A stretch of DNA of 64,000 nt from Mesorhizobium sp. AR10 (GTDB lineage Bacteria; Pseudomonadota; Alphaproteobacteria; Rhizobiales; Rhizobiaceae), in assembly GCF_024746795.1 (NCBI RefSeq), contig NZ_CP080524.1:1116001-1180000 (forward strand), read 5' to 3'. The position numbers and the translations under genes are program-made. The notes beneath the pieces are model-generated. The model did no database searches, was not told the origin of the DNA, and saw only the letters and a list, made by a program, of their open reading frames with translations. Positions 29,179-37,937 of the stretch are shown in pieces. Numbering within the stretch: position 1 is the stretch's first letter; each line of letters begins with the position of its first letter.

Positions 29179-30735
29179 ATGACGTCGTTCCTTACGGGCG
29201 CGCCGAGCTATTGCGCGCGTTTCGGCATCGCCGTGCTGCTGGTCGCGCTGGCGGATTTTTTCTTTTACGGCCAGCCGGCCGGCATCACGGTCTTACTGTT
29301 CGCCATCCTGATTGCCGCTGCCGTCGTGGCCGTGCATCCTGCTGCCTTCAGCGATGGCAGGGTCTGGCTCAAGCCTGCCGCCCTGTTCGTCGCGCTGCTG
29401 CCGCTGGTCGAAAATGTCAGCGTCCTGTCGTTCGCGATCGCGCTTGCGGCGATGGTCATCTTCGCGCTTTCGCTGACCGGGCGGCTGCGGCTTCGCCCTG
29501 CCCGCATTGCCGGCCAGGTCGCGCTCTTCCTGCTCGCTGCGCCCTTCCGGCTCATCCGCGACTTTTTCCGCTGGCGCCAGGCGGCGCGGCACTTTGGCCG
29601 GCGGCGCATCCGCTTGGCGGCGATCGCCGTATGGATCATGCCGCTGACCCTTGGCGCGGTGTTCCTCGCTCTGTTCGGCGCCGCCAATCCGGTCATCGAC
29701 TACTGGTTCTCGCTGATCGATCTGATGGCGTTGCTCGATCTCATCCAGCTGCTGAGAATAGCCTTCTGGCTGGTCGTGCTTGCCGGCGTCTGGGCCTTCC
29801 TGCGGCCGCGCCTACCGCGCTTCCTGCGCCGCATCCCGCGTGCGACAGCGCCTGCGCTCGTCGGCGCGGCGCCGGAGACAAAGGCCACCCCGATCATCGA
29901 GGACATCATCTTCGGCAAGGCCGCCATCCTGCGCGCGCTGGTCGTCTTCAACCTGCTGTTTGCGCTGCAGACCGGGCTCGATGCCACCTATCTGTGGGGC
30001 GGGGTCGCGCTGCCCGACGGGCTGACCTATGCCGCCTATGCGCATCGCGGCGCCTATCCGCTGATCGTCACCGCGCTGCTTGCCGCTGGGTTCGTGCTGG
30101 CGGCGCTGCGGCCGGGGAGTGCGACCTCCGGGGATCCGCTCATCCGCCGGCTGGTCTATGTTTGGGTGGCGCAGAACATCGTGCTGGTCATCTCGTCGAT
30201 CCTGCGGCTCGACCTCTATATCGGTATCTATGCGCTGACCTACTGGCGCATCGCCGCCTTCGTCTGGATGGGGCTGGTGGCGGCGGGCCTTGCCCTGATC
30301 ATCGGCCGCATCGCGCTTCGAAAATCCAATGAATGGCTGCTCTCCGCCAATCTTCTGACGTTATCGGCGACGCTTTATGCCTGCTGCTTCATCAACTTCG
30401 CAGCAACGATCGCCAACTTCAATGTCGACCACTCCCTGGAAATGTCCGGTACCGGCACTCCGCTCGACACGCAGTATCTGCACTCGCTCGGCGCCGTCGC
30501 CATGCCGGCCCTCGACCGCTACTACACGCATAAATTCGGACTCCCGACCACTTACCTGGCCGACCAGGTGATGATCGACGAATACATCGCCGAACAAAAG
30601 AAGTGGCGTGCCTGGAGCTTTCGCGGCTGGCGGCTGGCCAGGGTTCTCGACAACAGAGGCCCGCTCGTGCTTCCTCCACCTGCGCAACCTTCCCAGCCTT
30701 CCCAATCTTCGCAACCTTCAGTGCCGGACCGCTAG
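29179..30735 (+). CDS. DUF4173 multi-pass membrane protein
   Basis: A 518-residue inner-membrane protein with about ten to twelve hydrophobic segments. Notable parts are ALADFFFYGQPAGITVLLFA near the start, the VFNLLFALQTGLDATYLWGG segment typical of DUF4173 proteins, and a C-terminal soluble part containing VDHSLEMSGTGTPLDTQYL and FRGWRLARVLDN. It ends in a Pro/Ser/Gln repeat (QPSQPSQSSQPS). Function is unknown. The response regulator gene begins four bases after the stop and the kinase follows, so the three are one operon. Confidence 0.85.
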   Translation: MTSFLTGAPSYCARFGIAVLLVALADFFFYGQPAGITVLLFAILIAAAVVAVHPAAFSDGRVWLKPAALFVALLPLVENVSVLSFAIALAAMVIFALSLTGRLRLRPARIAGQVALFLLAAPFRLIRDFFRWRQAARHFGRRRIRLAAIAVWIMPLTLGAVFLALFGAANPVIDYWFSLIDLMALLDLIQLLRIAFWLVVLAGVWAFLRPRLPRFLRRIPRATAPALVGAAPETKATPIIEDIIFGKAAILRALVVFNLLFALQTGLDATYLWGGVALPDGLTYAAYAHRGAYPLIVTALLAAGFVLAALRPGSATSGDPLIRRLVYVWVAQNIVLVISSILRLDLYIGIYALTYWRIAAFVWMGLVAAGLALIIGRIALRKSNEWLLSANLLTLSATLYACCFINFAATIANFNVDHSLEMSGTGTPLDTQYLHSLGAVAMPALDRYYTHKFGLPTTYLADQVMIDEYIAEQKKWRAWSFRGWRLARVLDNRGPLVLPPPAQPSQPSQSSQPSVPDR

Positions 30736-30739
30736 ATCC

Positions 30740-31435
30740 ATGCCGCATCACATACTGGTCGCCGACGATGACCCGCATATCCGCGAGATCATCTGCTTTG
30801 CGCTGGAAAAGGCTGGCATGAAGACGGTCGCGGTTGCCGATGGTGCGGCCGCGCTGAATGCCATCGAGCGCCGCGCACCGGATCTTGTCGTGCTCGACAT
30901 CGGCATGCCCGAGATGGATGGTCTGGAAGTCTGCCGGCGGCTGCGGCAGCGATCCGACGTGCCGGTGCTGTTCCTGTCCGCGCGTGACGAGGAGATCGAC
31001 CGGGTGCTCGGGCTCGAAATGGGCGGCGACGACTATGTGACAAAACCGTTCAGCCCGCGCGAACTTGTGGCGCGGGTCAACGTCATCCTGCGGCGCGCCC
31101 GCCAGCCGGCGCCGGAGCTGGATGACGCCAGGCAGTTCGCGCATGGCAAGCTCAGCCTGGCGCCGGCCAGCCACAGTGCCAGTTTCGACGGCAAGCCTCT
31201 GCTGCTGACGGGAATCGAATTCTCGATCCTGAAAGGGTTTCTGGCGCGGCCGGCGCATGTGCTCGGCCGCGACGCGGTGATGGCAAACGCCTACGCCGCC
31301 AACATCCATGTCGCCGACCGTACCGTCGACAGCCATATCCGCAACATCCGCGCCAAGCTGGCGGCGGCGGGCTGCACGGACGCCATCGAGACCGTCCATG
31401 GCGTCGGCTTTCGGCTCGGCCAATGCGGGGCGTGA
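30740..31435 (+). CDS. OmpR/PhoB-family response regulator
   Basis: The 231-residue protein has a receiver domain with the acidic pocket VADDDPH, the phospho-acceptor Asp53 (LVVLDIGMPEMDG) and Lys102 (TKPF), then a winged-helix DNA-binding domain (about 130-230) ending with VADRTVDSHIRNIRAKL and TVHGVGFRL. It lies four bases after the DUF4173 gene and overlaps the histidine kinase gene, its obvious partner. Confidence 0.93.
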   Translation: MPHHILVADDDPHIREIICFALEKAGMKTVAVADGAAALNAIERRAPDLVVLDIGMPEMDGLEVCRRLRQRSDVPVLFLSARDEEIDRVLGLEMGGDDYVTKPFSPRELVARVNVILRRARQPAPELDDARQFAHGKLSLAPASHSASFDGKPLLLTGIEFSILKGFLARPAHVLGRDAVMANAYAANIHVADRTVDSHIRNIRAKLAAAGCTDAIETVHGVGFRLGQCGA

Positions 31436-33027
31436 ACGCGCGCAAATGGATCGGCGGCAAATGGCGGCCGCGCCTGGCCACGGTCGTCATTGCCATCCTG
31501 ATCATGGTGATGGCGCTGCCGCTGGTCGGGCTGTTCTTCTTCCGCCTCTACGAGAACCAGCTGATCCGCCAGACCGAAGCCGAACTGATCGCGCAAGGCG
31601 CCGTGCTTGCCGCTATCTATGCGCAGGACGTGCGCGAGGCCGGCATTCCGCCGGAAAAGCTCGGCGCACCGATGCGGGCGACGGCAAGCGGCGATGCGAG
31701 CCGGAGCGACACTTCGGACTCGCTTTACAATCCGATCGAACCGCGCCTCGATCTCGCCTCCGACACTGTCCTCCCGACCCGGCCGGCGGCAGTCGCCGCC
31801 ACCATCGATCCGGCCTATGCGGCGATCGGAGCGCACCTGTCGGACATCCTGACCGAGACGCAGAAAACCACGCTGGCCGGCTTCCGGCTGCTCGATCCCA
31901 AGGGCGTCGTCATCGCCGGGCGCGAAGAGGTCGGCCTGTCGCTCGGCGATGTCGAAGAGGTGCGCGCGGCACTGGCCGGGCGCTATGCCAGCGCGCTCCG
32001 GCTGCGGATTCCCGACCAGCCGGCGCCGCCGCTCTATTCGGTCAGCCGCGGCACGAAAGTCCGCGTCTTCGTCGCCCTGCCCGTTGCCGTCGCGGGCCAA
32101 GTCGCCGGGGTGGTCTATCTGTCGCGGACGCCGAACAACATCGTCAAGCACCTTTATGGCGAACGCGGCAAGGTGACGTTGGCGGCGATCGCCATCCTTG
32201 GCGGCACGCTGCTCATTGGCCTTGTCTTCCTGCGCACCGTCAGCCGGCCGATCTATGCGCTGATCGAGCGGACCGAGCGTATCGCCGCCGGCGATCGCGC
32301 GGCGATCAGGCCGCTCGACCATCACGGCACGCGCGAGATGGCGGAACTCTCCACCGCCTTCCTCGACATGGCCGAAAAGCTGCACGCGCGCTCGGACAGC
32401 ATCCAGACTTTTGCCACCCATGTCTCGCACGAGCTCAAATCGCCGCTGACGGCGATCCAGGGTGCCGCCGAACTGCTGCGCGATTCAGGTAGTGCCATGG
32501 ACGAAGCCGAGCGGCGGCGGTTTTCCAACAATATCGTCACCGATGCCGGACGTCTCAACCTGCTGGTGCGGCGCCTGCTCGACCTGGCGCGCGCCGAAAA
32601 TCTTGCGCCGAGCGGCGAAAGCACATCGCTCGGTGCGGCGCTGGCGCTGCTGCCGGCGGAGGAAAAGGTGGCGGTTCGCATCGAGGCGGGCGCCGATATC
32701 GGTCTGCGCATATCGGCCGAGAATGCGGCAATCGTTCTGGCCAATCTCATCGACAATTCGGCGCGCCATGGCGCGACGCTGGTTTCTGTCGCGGCAGCGA
32801 GCACGGGCGGCAAGGCAACGGTTCTGGTCAGCGACGACGGCGCCGGCATTTCGCCGAGCAACCGGGCGCGCATCTTCGAGCCGTTCTTCACCACGCGCCG
32901 CGACAGTGGCGGCACCGGCATGGGCCTCGGCATCGTGCTGGCCCTCCTGAAAGCGCATGATGGCACGATCCGGCTGGTTGACTCCGAGCGCGGCGCGCGC
33001 TTCGAGATCATTCTGCCGGGTGCGTAA
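31423..33027 (+). CDS. HAMP-domain sensor histidine kinase
   Basis: The 534-residue kinase has an N-terminal membrane segment (VVIAILIMVMALPLVGLFFF), an extracytoplasmic sensor region of about 200 residues, a second membrane segment (LAAIAILGGTLLIGLVFL), a HAMP domain, the HisKA phospho-acceptor in FATHVSHELKSPLTA (His336) and a HATPase domain with N-, G1- and G2-type boxes (ANLIDNSARHG, DDGAGIS, GGTGMGLGI). The ATG overlaps the response regulator end by 13 bases; a GTG at 31432 overlapping the stop as GTGA is an alternative. The signal is unknown. Confidence 0.92.
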   Translation: MRGVNARKWIGGKWRPRLATVVIAILIMVMALPLVGLFFFRLYENQLIRQTEAELIAQGAVLAAIYAQDVREAGIPPEKLGAPMRATASGDASRSDTSDSLYNPIEPRLDLASDTVLPTRPAAVAATIDPAYAAIGAHLSDILTETQKTTLAGFRLLDPKGVVIAGREEVGLSLGDVEEVRAALAGRYASALRLRIPDQPAPPLYSVSRGTKVRVFVALPVAVAGQVAGVVYLSRTPNNIVKHLYGERGKVTLAAIAILGGTLLIGLVFLRTVSRPIYALIERTERIAAGDRAAIRPLDHHGTREMAELSTAFLDMAEKLHARSDSIQTFATHVSHELKSPLTAIQGAAELLRDSGSAMDEAERRRFSNNIVTDAGRLNLLVRRLLDLARAENLAPSGESTSLGAALALLPAEEKVAVRIEAGADIGLRISAENAAIVLANLIDNSARHGATLVSVAAASTGGKATVLVSDDGAGISPSNRARIFEPFFTTRRDSGGTGMGLGIVLALLKAHDGTIRLVDSERGARFEIILPGA

Positions 33028-33063
33028 TTTGAATCGGCGTTGAACCGGAAAGGGCGAGAAAAA

Positions 33064-34230
33064 GTGCGCTACGACATCGTCATCATCGGCGGGGCCATCG
33101 TCGGTTCCTCGATCGCCTATTACCTGCGCGAGGAAGGCTTTTCCGGCTCGATCGCGCTGATCGAACGAGATCCGCAATTCGCCCACGCGGCAACGACGCT
33201 GTCCATGGCCTCGATCCGTCAGCAATTCTCCATTCCGGAAAACATCCGGCTATCGCAATTCACGCTGAAACTGTTCCGGCGGCTCAAGGAAGAGTTCGGT
33301 GCCGATGCCGATATCGGTTTTCGCGAAGGCGGCTATCTCATCCTGGCCGGCGAGAATGGTTTACCGATCCTCAGGGCTAATCACGAGGCGCAGATCGCCG
33401 AGGGCGCCGACATCGTGTTCGAGGACGCCGAGCAGCTGACGCGCCGCTTCGCGTGGCTGTCAGCCGAGGGCATCACCGCTGGTGCCTATGGCCGCAGCGG
33501 CGAAGGCTGGTTCGATGCGCATGCGATGCTGATGCTGTTTCGCAAGGCTCTGCGTGCGAAAAAGATCGATTTCATCACCGCTGATGTCACCGGCATCGCG
33601 CGGCAGGGCGATCGTGTCACCGGCGTCGGCCTCGACAATGGCGACAAGCTCGAGGCCGGCACCGTCATCAACGCCGCCGGACCTAGTGCCGGCAAGGTGG
33701 CGGCTCTTGCCGGGCTGGCGCTGCCGGTGGAGCCGCGCAAGCGCAATGTCTTCGTCTTCGAGGCGCGCGAAAAATATGCCGACATGCCGCTGCTGGTCGA
33801 TCCCTCAGGCATCTATGTTCGGCCGGAAGGCTCGGTCTACCTCACCGGCGGCGCCGAGCCGGAAGAGGGCGATGGACCGGCTGATCCCAAGGATTTCGAT
33901 GTCGACTGGCCGCTGTTCGAAGAGGTGATCTGGCCGGTGCTGGCGACCCGTATCCCCGCTTTCGAGGCGATCAAGCCGACGCGCGCCTGGGCCGGCCATT
34001 ACGACTACAACACGCTCGACCAGAATGCGGTGATCGGCCCGCATCCGCAGGTCAGGAATTTCCTCTTCGCCAACGGCTTTTCCGGCCACGGCCTGCAGCA
34101 GGCGCCCGCCGTCGGCAAGGCGCTGGCCGAGCTTCTGGTGCATGGCGGCTATCGCACGGTGGATTGCTCGGCGTTCGGCTACGAGCGCGTTGCCGAGGGC
34201 AGAGCGTTCCGCGAACTGAATGTGATCTGA
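33064..34230 (+). CDS. FAD-dependent oxidoreductase (DAO family)
   Basis: The 388-residue flavoenzyme starts with the FAD-binding Rossmann motif VIIGGAIVGSSIAYYL and has the DAO-family pattern ASIRQQFSIPENIRLSQF, the central TVINAAGPSAGKVAALAGL and the C-terminal second FAD contact FANGFSGHGLQQAPAVGKAL. Relatives oxidise sarcosine, glycine or other secondary amines (FOXRED1/SoxB-like). GTG 33064 is preferred over TTG 33040 because it gives the family N-terminus RYDIVIIGG after AAAGGGCGAG. It stands 36 bases after the kinase gene and may be co-transcribed. Confidence 0.82.
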   Translation: MRYDIVIIGGAIVGSSIAYYLREEGFSGSIALIERDPQFAHAATTLSMASIRQQFSIPENIRLSQFTLKLFRRLKEEFGADADIGFREGGYLILAGENGLPILRANHEAQIAEGADIVFEDAEQLTRRFAWLSAEGITAGAYGRSGEGWFDAHAMLMLFRKALRAKKIDFITADVTGIARQGDRVTGVGLDNGDKLEAGTVINAAGPSAGKVAALAGLALPVEPRKRNVFVFEAREKYADMPLLVDPSGIYVRPEGSVYLTGGAEPEEGDGPADPKDFDVDWPLFEEVIWPVLATRIPAFEAIKPTRAWAGHYDYNTLDQNAVIGPHPQVRNFLFANGFSGHGLQQAPAVGKALAELLVHGGYRTVDCSAFGYERVAEGRAFRELNVI

Positions 34231-34264
34231 GCGACCAGAGCCTGATCCCCCGGAGATATCTTTC

Positions 34265-35329
34265 ATGACCAACGCGAAGCTGCGAATTGCCGTGCTGTTC
34301 GGCGGACGCTCCGCCGAGCACGACGTGTCGGTGCTTTCGGCGACGAATGTGATGCGCGCATTGGACCCTGCGAGATATGACGCGGTGCCGATCTTCATTA
34401 CCCGCGAAGGAGCGTGGCTGCTGAGTTCTTTAAAGGATGGCACGCTGTCAAAGCCGGAGAGCGGGACTGAAGTTTGCCTCGTGCCCGGCGGACGAGGGCG
34501 CATGATCGCAATTCCTGCCGGCGGCGCTGCGTATGACCTGCCGAAGATCGATATCCTGTTTCCGGTGTTGCATGGATTGTACGGCGAGGACGGCTCGGTC
34601 CAGGGGCTGGCGGAGGTCGCCCGCGTGCCGCTGGCCGGATGCGGCATCCTCGGTTCGGCGGTCGCGCTCGACAAGGATATCGCCAAGCGGCTGCTGAAGG
34701 CGGCGGGTGTGCCGATCGCGCGCTCGGTGACGATCCATGACGGCACCACGCCGTCCCTCGCTGAACTCGAGGGCGAGCTCGGCCTGCCGCTCTTCATCAA
34801 ACCGGCACGACAGGGATCATCCGTCGGCGTCGGAAAGGTCAACGCCAGCCAGGAGTTCGATCGAGCGCTTGCGGAAGCTTTCCGGCACGATAGCAAGCTG
34901 CTGGCGGAGGAATTCGTTCGTGGCCGCGAGATTGAATACAGCGTGCTGGAGGACCCCGCAGGCAAGCTCTTCGTCTCGCGGCCGGGCGAGATCGTGCCCG
35001 CGGAGAGCCACGGCTTCTACAATTACAATGCCAAATACATCGACGAGAATGGCGCGGCACTGATCGTGCCGGCCGAACTGCCGCCGGAGGTCGAGGCAGG
35101 CATGCGTGAGATGGCCGCGAAGGCTTTCAGAGCCGTCGGTTGTGACGGGATGGCGCGTGTCGACTTTTTCCTGATGCCGGACATGCAATTCCTGGTCAAC
35201 GAGATCAACACGATCCCCGGCTTCACCGATATCAGCATGTACTCCAAGGCGATGGCGGCAAGTGGCGTCGGCTATGCCGAGATCATCGACCGGCTCGTGG
35301 AACACGGGCTCGCACGAGCGGCACGTTGA
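34265..35329 (+). CDS. ddl: D-alanine--D-alanine ligase
   Basis: Ddl joins two D-alanines with ATP to make the terminal dipeptide of the peptidoglycan precursor. The 354-residue protein is of the longer DdlA type. It begins IAVLFGGRSAEHDVSVLSA and has the LHGLYGEDGSVQGL segment, LPLFIKPARQGSSVGVGKV of the ATP-grasp domain, the omega-loop region GFYNYNAKYIDE and the metal-binding VNEINTIPGFTDISMY. A GGAGA site precedes the ATG. It is not in the usual mur-fts cluster here, so it is either a second copy or a relocated one. Confidence 0.93.
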   Translation: MTNAKLRIAVLFGGRSAEHDVSVLSATNVMRALDPARYDAVPIFITREGAWLLSSLKDGTLSKPESGTEVCLVPGGRGRMIAIPAGGAAYDLPKIDILFPVLHGLYGEDGSVQGLAEVARVPLAGCGILGSAVALDKDIAKRLLKAAGVPIARSVTIHDGTTPSLAELEGELGLPLFIKPARQGSSVGVGKVNASQEFDRALAEAFRHDSKLLAEEFVRGREIEYSVLEDPAGKLFVSRPGEIVPAESHGFYNYNAKYIDENGAALIVPAELPPEVEAGMREMAAKAFRAVGCDGMARVDFFLMPDMQFLVNEINTIPGFTDISMYSKAMAASGVGYAEIIDRLVEHGLARAAR

Positions 35330-35353
35330 TACGGTGAGCCGTCGGGGACGGCG

Positions 35354-35779
35354 TCAGCCCTCGCGGCCGAACCAGAAGGCGTCGACCATGCGCTTCATGC
35401 CGATGCGTTCATAGAAGCCGACGGCGTCGGGCATGGAGATCAGGCTGATGGCGACCGATGGCCCGAGCTGCCGGCGCGCCTCGTCCATCAGGCCCTTGCC
35501 GATGCCGAGCCCTTGCGCCGATTGGGAAACGGCGAGTTCGGAAACGTAGCAGACCCAGGAGAAGTCGGTGACACCGCGCGCGACACCGACCAGCGGCTTG
35601 CCTTCCATGTCGAGGCGCGCTGTCAGCACCAGATTGGCGCGGACAAGCATCGCCTGCAAACGGGCCTCGTCATCGACAGGGCGCGTTTCACCGAGGCCGG
35701 ATTCCACCAGCACGCGGCGAAACTCGGCAACGTCGAGCGTTGGTTCGCTGGCATAGAGGACGTGGGACTGTTCGCTCAT
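35354..35779 (-). CDS. GNAT-family acetyltransferase
   Basis: A 141-residue single GNAT domain. The acetyl-CoA loop AQGLGIGKGLMDEARRQLG (about 92-110) follows the beta-strand VCYVSELAVS, and YERIGMKRM closes the fold. The substrate is unknown. ATG 35779 is preferred over GTG 35785. It is convergent with ddl. Confidence 0.82.
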   Translation of the reverse strand: MSEQSHVLYASEPTLDVAEFRRVLVESGLGETRPVDDEARLQAMLVRANLVLTARLDMEGKPLVGVARGVTDFSWVCYVSELAVSQSAQGLGIGKGLMDEARRQLGPSVAISLISMPDAVGFYERIGMKRMVDAFWFGREG

Positions 35780-35869
35780 GACCACCAGATTGCATCAGCG
35801 CGCTAGGATTTCGAAGCCGTTTTTTGAGGTGGTTCAGTTTCAGCGTGCGGCATGATACAGCCATTCCGG

Positions 35870-35938
35870 CGGCCCGTAGCTCAGGGGAAGAGCGCCAGCT
35901 ACATGCTGGAGGCCCCCGGTCGAGACGGGGCGGGTCGT
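35870..35938 (+). ncRNA. tRNA-like cloverleaf element with a 5-nt anticodon-arm loop
   Basis: The 69 bases fold as a cloverleaf. The acceptor CGGCCCG pairs with CGGGTCG and extends to nine pairs. TA precedes the D-stem GCTC/GAGC with loop AGGGGAA. A third arm CCAGC-TACAT-GCTGG and a T-arm CCCCG-GTCGAGA-CGGGG follow. The anticodon arm has a loop of five bases instead of seven and no CCA is encoded directly after it, so it cannot be a normal decoding tRNA. It lies on the same strand as leuD, ending 131 bases before its ATG, so it may be a degenerate tRNA, a small RNA or part of the leuD leader. Confidence 0.5.
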
Positions 35939-36069
35939 CGCCAGATTTCAAACTGGCCTTGCGCTGCCATAGGCGATGCGTCGCGCACAAACAGCCGCCT
36001 TTTATTTGCCCGCCTCTTTGTGTAAACCGGCCCCAGCAAATTCCCACAACGAAAAGAACACGGCAGGCC

Positions 36070-36675
36070 ATGGAAAAATTCACAAAACTCACCGGCGTCG
36101 CCGCGCCGATGCCGATCGTCAATGTCGACACCGACATGATCATTCCCAAGGACTATCTCAAGACGATCAAGCGCACCGGGCTCGGCACCGGCCTGTTCGC
36201 CGAAATGCGCTACAAGGACGACGGCTCGGAAAACCCGGACTTCGTGCTCAACAAGCCGGCCTATCGCAATGCGCAGATCCTGGTCGCCGGCGACAATTTC
36301 GGCTGCGGTTCGAGCCGCGAACACGCGCCGTGGGCGCTGCTCGATTTCGGCATTCGCTGCGTCATCTCGACCTCGTTCGCCGATATTTTCTATAACAACT
36401 GCTTCAAGAACGGCATCCTGCCGATCACCGTCAGCCCGGAAGATCTGGAGAAGCTGATGGACGACGCCTCGCGCGGTTCCAATGCGACGGTGTCGGTCGA
36501 TCTCGAAGCCAAGGAAATCCGCGGGCCCGACGGCGGCGTGGTCACGTTCGACCTCGACGATTTCAAGCGCCATTGCCTGCTCAACGGGCTCGACGACATC
36601 GGCCTGACCATGGAGAAGGCTGGCGCCATCGACTCTTTCGAGAAGCGAAACGCCGAACAACGCCCCTGGGCCTGA
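36070..36675 (+). CDS. leuD: 3-isopropylmalate dehydratase small subunit
   Basis: LeuD forms the swivelling small domain of isopropylmalate isomerase, which works with LeuC and its Fe-S cluster in leucine biosynthesis. The 201-residue protein has [19 protein letters not shown], the substrate-binding loop [17 protein letters not shown] and [16 protein letters not shown], the standard pattern and length. LeuC is not in the window. LeuB follows 3.3 kb downstream on the same strand, with four other genes between. A tRNA-like element lies in the upstream region. Confidence 0.95.
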   Translation: MEKFTKLTGVAAPMPIVNVDTDMIIPKDYLKTIKRTGLGTGLFAEMRYKDDGSENPDFVLNKPAYRNAQILVAGDNFGCGSSREHAPWALLDFGIRCVISTSFADIFYNNCFKNGILPITVSPEDLEKLMDDASRGSNATVSVDLEAKEIRGPDGGVVTFDLDDFKRHCLLNGLDDIGLTMEKAGAIDSFEKRNAEQRPWA

Positions 36676-36733
36676 TCTGAACGGATAGCCCGGCGGCTGG
36701 CCGGGTTCGTGGCGACTGAACGGAGGGACAGTC

Positions 36734-37687
36734 ATGACACGTTCGCTTCTTGCCGGCGCCTGCGCGCTGGCGTCGATCCTGACGCCAATAGCTGGCGTTG
36801 GTGCGCAGACGCAGACGCCTGCCGCGCAGCAAACGCCCGCGACAGCCCAGAAGCCGGCCGACCAGCCGGCAACCGATCAGGGATCGTCGAGCACCACCGA
36901 TGCGGCGCCGGCCGACGACGACAAGCAGGCTCCGATCCCGTTCGCGGGTGGTCAGTTGACCATCACCCAGCCAGAGCAGGATGGCGAAAAGGTGCTCGCC
37001 TTCGACGGCCAGAAGCTGGCCAGCAACTATGACGTTTTCTTCGACAAAATCGTCGAGGTCGGCGACGTCAGTGTGGCGCTGGTCGATGTCGGCGATGGCG
37101 GCAACCAGTGCGGTCCGGCCAAGGTGATCGTCTGGAAGTCGGAAGACAGCACGATCCAGAGCACCACGGTCGAACAGGACGATTGCGGTGCGCCGCCTGC
37201 GTCGGTGTCCGACAATGCGATCTACTTCGTGCCCTATCTACTGCCGGGTGAATCCCGACCGGCGCTGCAATGGACGCCGACCGACGGGCTGACGACCTCA
37301 GGCAACCTCACCTACGCGCCGGAACCCGGAACGGACTGGAAGGATGTCGACCCGGCTAAGTACCAGAACATCATCGACGCCTTCCACAACGAGGCCGTTT
37401 ACAAGGCGGCCGAGGCGTTGCTCGGCAAGGACATGCCGGACATGGCGACCAGCCTGCTGGTCGGCGGCGGCACCGAGAAGACCGCGTCCGGCGCCTTCTA
37501 TGCCAGCGGCTGCGTACCGCACGACTGCGGCGGCAATGACGGCTTCATGGCTGTCGACCCGGTCAAGCACACTCTCTATTTCTCGCGGCGCGGTGACAAT
37601 GGCGAGCCGGATGCGTGGCCGCCGGCGAAGACTTGGCCGGCCGATGTGAAAGAAGCGCTGGACAAGGCGCTGGGGTCGGCGAATTAG
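36734..37687 (+). CDS. Exported protein of unknown function
   Basis: The 317-residue protein has a signal peptide (MTRSLLAGACALASILTPIA, cleavage near GAQ) followed by a low-complexity Gln/Pro/Ala/Thr stretch to about residue 60. A globular part contains four or more cysteines that could form disulfides (NQCGPAKVIVW, EQDDCGAPP, SGCVPHDCGGNDGF). GGAGGG precedes the ATG. No family is recognised with confidence. It sits 58 bases after leuD and could be co-transcribed. Confidence 0.75.
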   Translation: MTRSLLAGACALASILTPIAGVGAQTQTPAAQQTPATAQKPADQPATDQGSSSTTDAAPADDDKQAPIPFAGGQLTITQPEQDGEKVLAFDGQKLASNYDVFFDKIVEVGDVSVALVDVGDGGNQCGPAKVIVWKSEDSTIQSTTVEQDDCGAPPASVSDNAIYFVPYLLPGESRPALQWTPTDGLTTSGNLTYAPEPGTDWKDVDPAKYQNIIDAFHNEAVYKAAEALLGKDMPDMATSLLVGGGTEKTASGAFYASGCVPHDCGGNDGFMAVDPVKHTLYFSRRGDNGEPDAWPPAKTWPADVKEALDKALGSAN

Positions 37688-37710
37688 CGTCTTGGCGCGG
37701 CCACCTTGCC

Positions 37711-37743
37711 TTCGTCATCCTCGGGCTTGACCGAGGGTCCATG
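37711..37743. repeat. Short palindromic intergenic element
   Basis: CCTCGG-GCTTGA-CCGAGG is embedded in CTTCGTCATCC...GGGTCCATG, a common non-coding rhizobial motif. A related form is at 20708-20770. The remaining part of the 250-bp gap 37688-37937 shows no gene. Confidence 0.45.
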
Positions 37744-37937
37744 CTGCGACAGTCGCCGAGAAGTGCGACGGAACAGAACCAGCACCGCTTCCGCTGAACC
37801 CGAGAATTGCTTCGCACCGGCGCCAGCCAGTTGTAGCAAGTCGTATTGGGTCCGTAGATTTCCGGCATATAGCGCCGCCGGCGCCTTGCCGTGTTAAATT
37901 GTATTCAACCGCGGAACGCTCCGACACAAGGCTTTCA

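Noticed and set aside
35870..35938. Selenocysteine tRNA for the cloverleaf before leuD
   Set aside because: The long acceptor helix recalls tRNA-Sec, but the long variable arm, the extended D-stem and a TCA anticodon are all missing.
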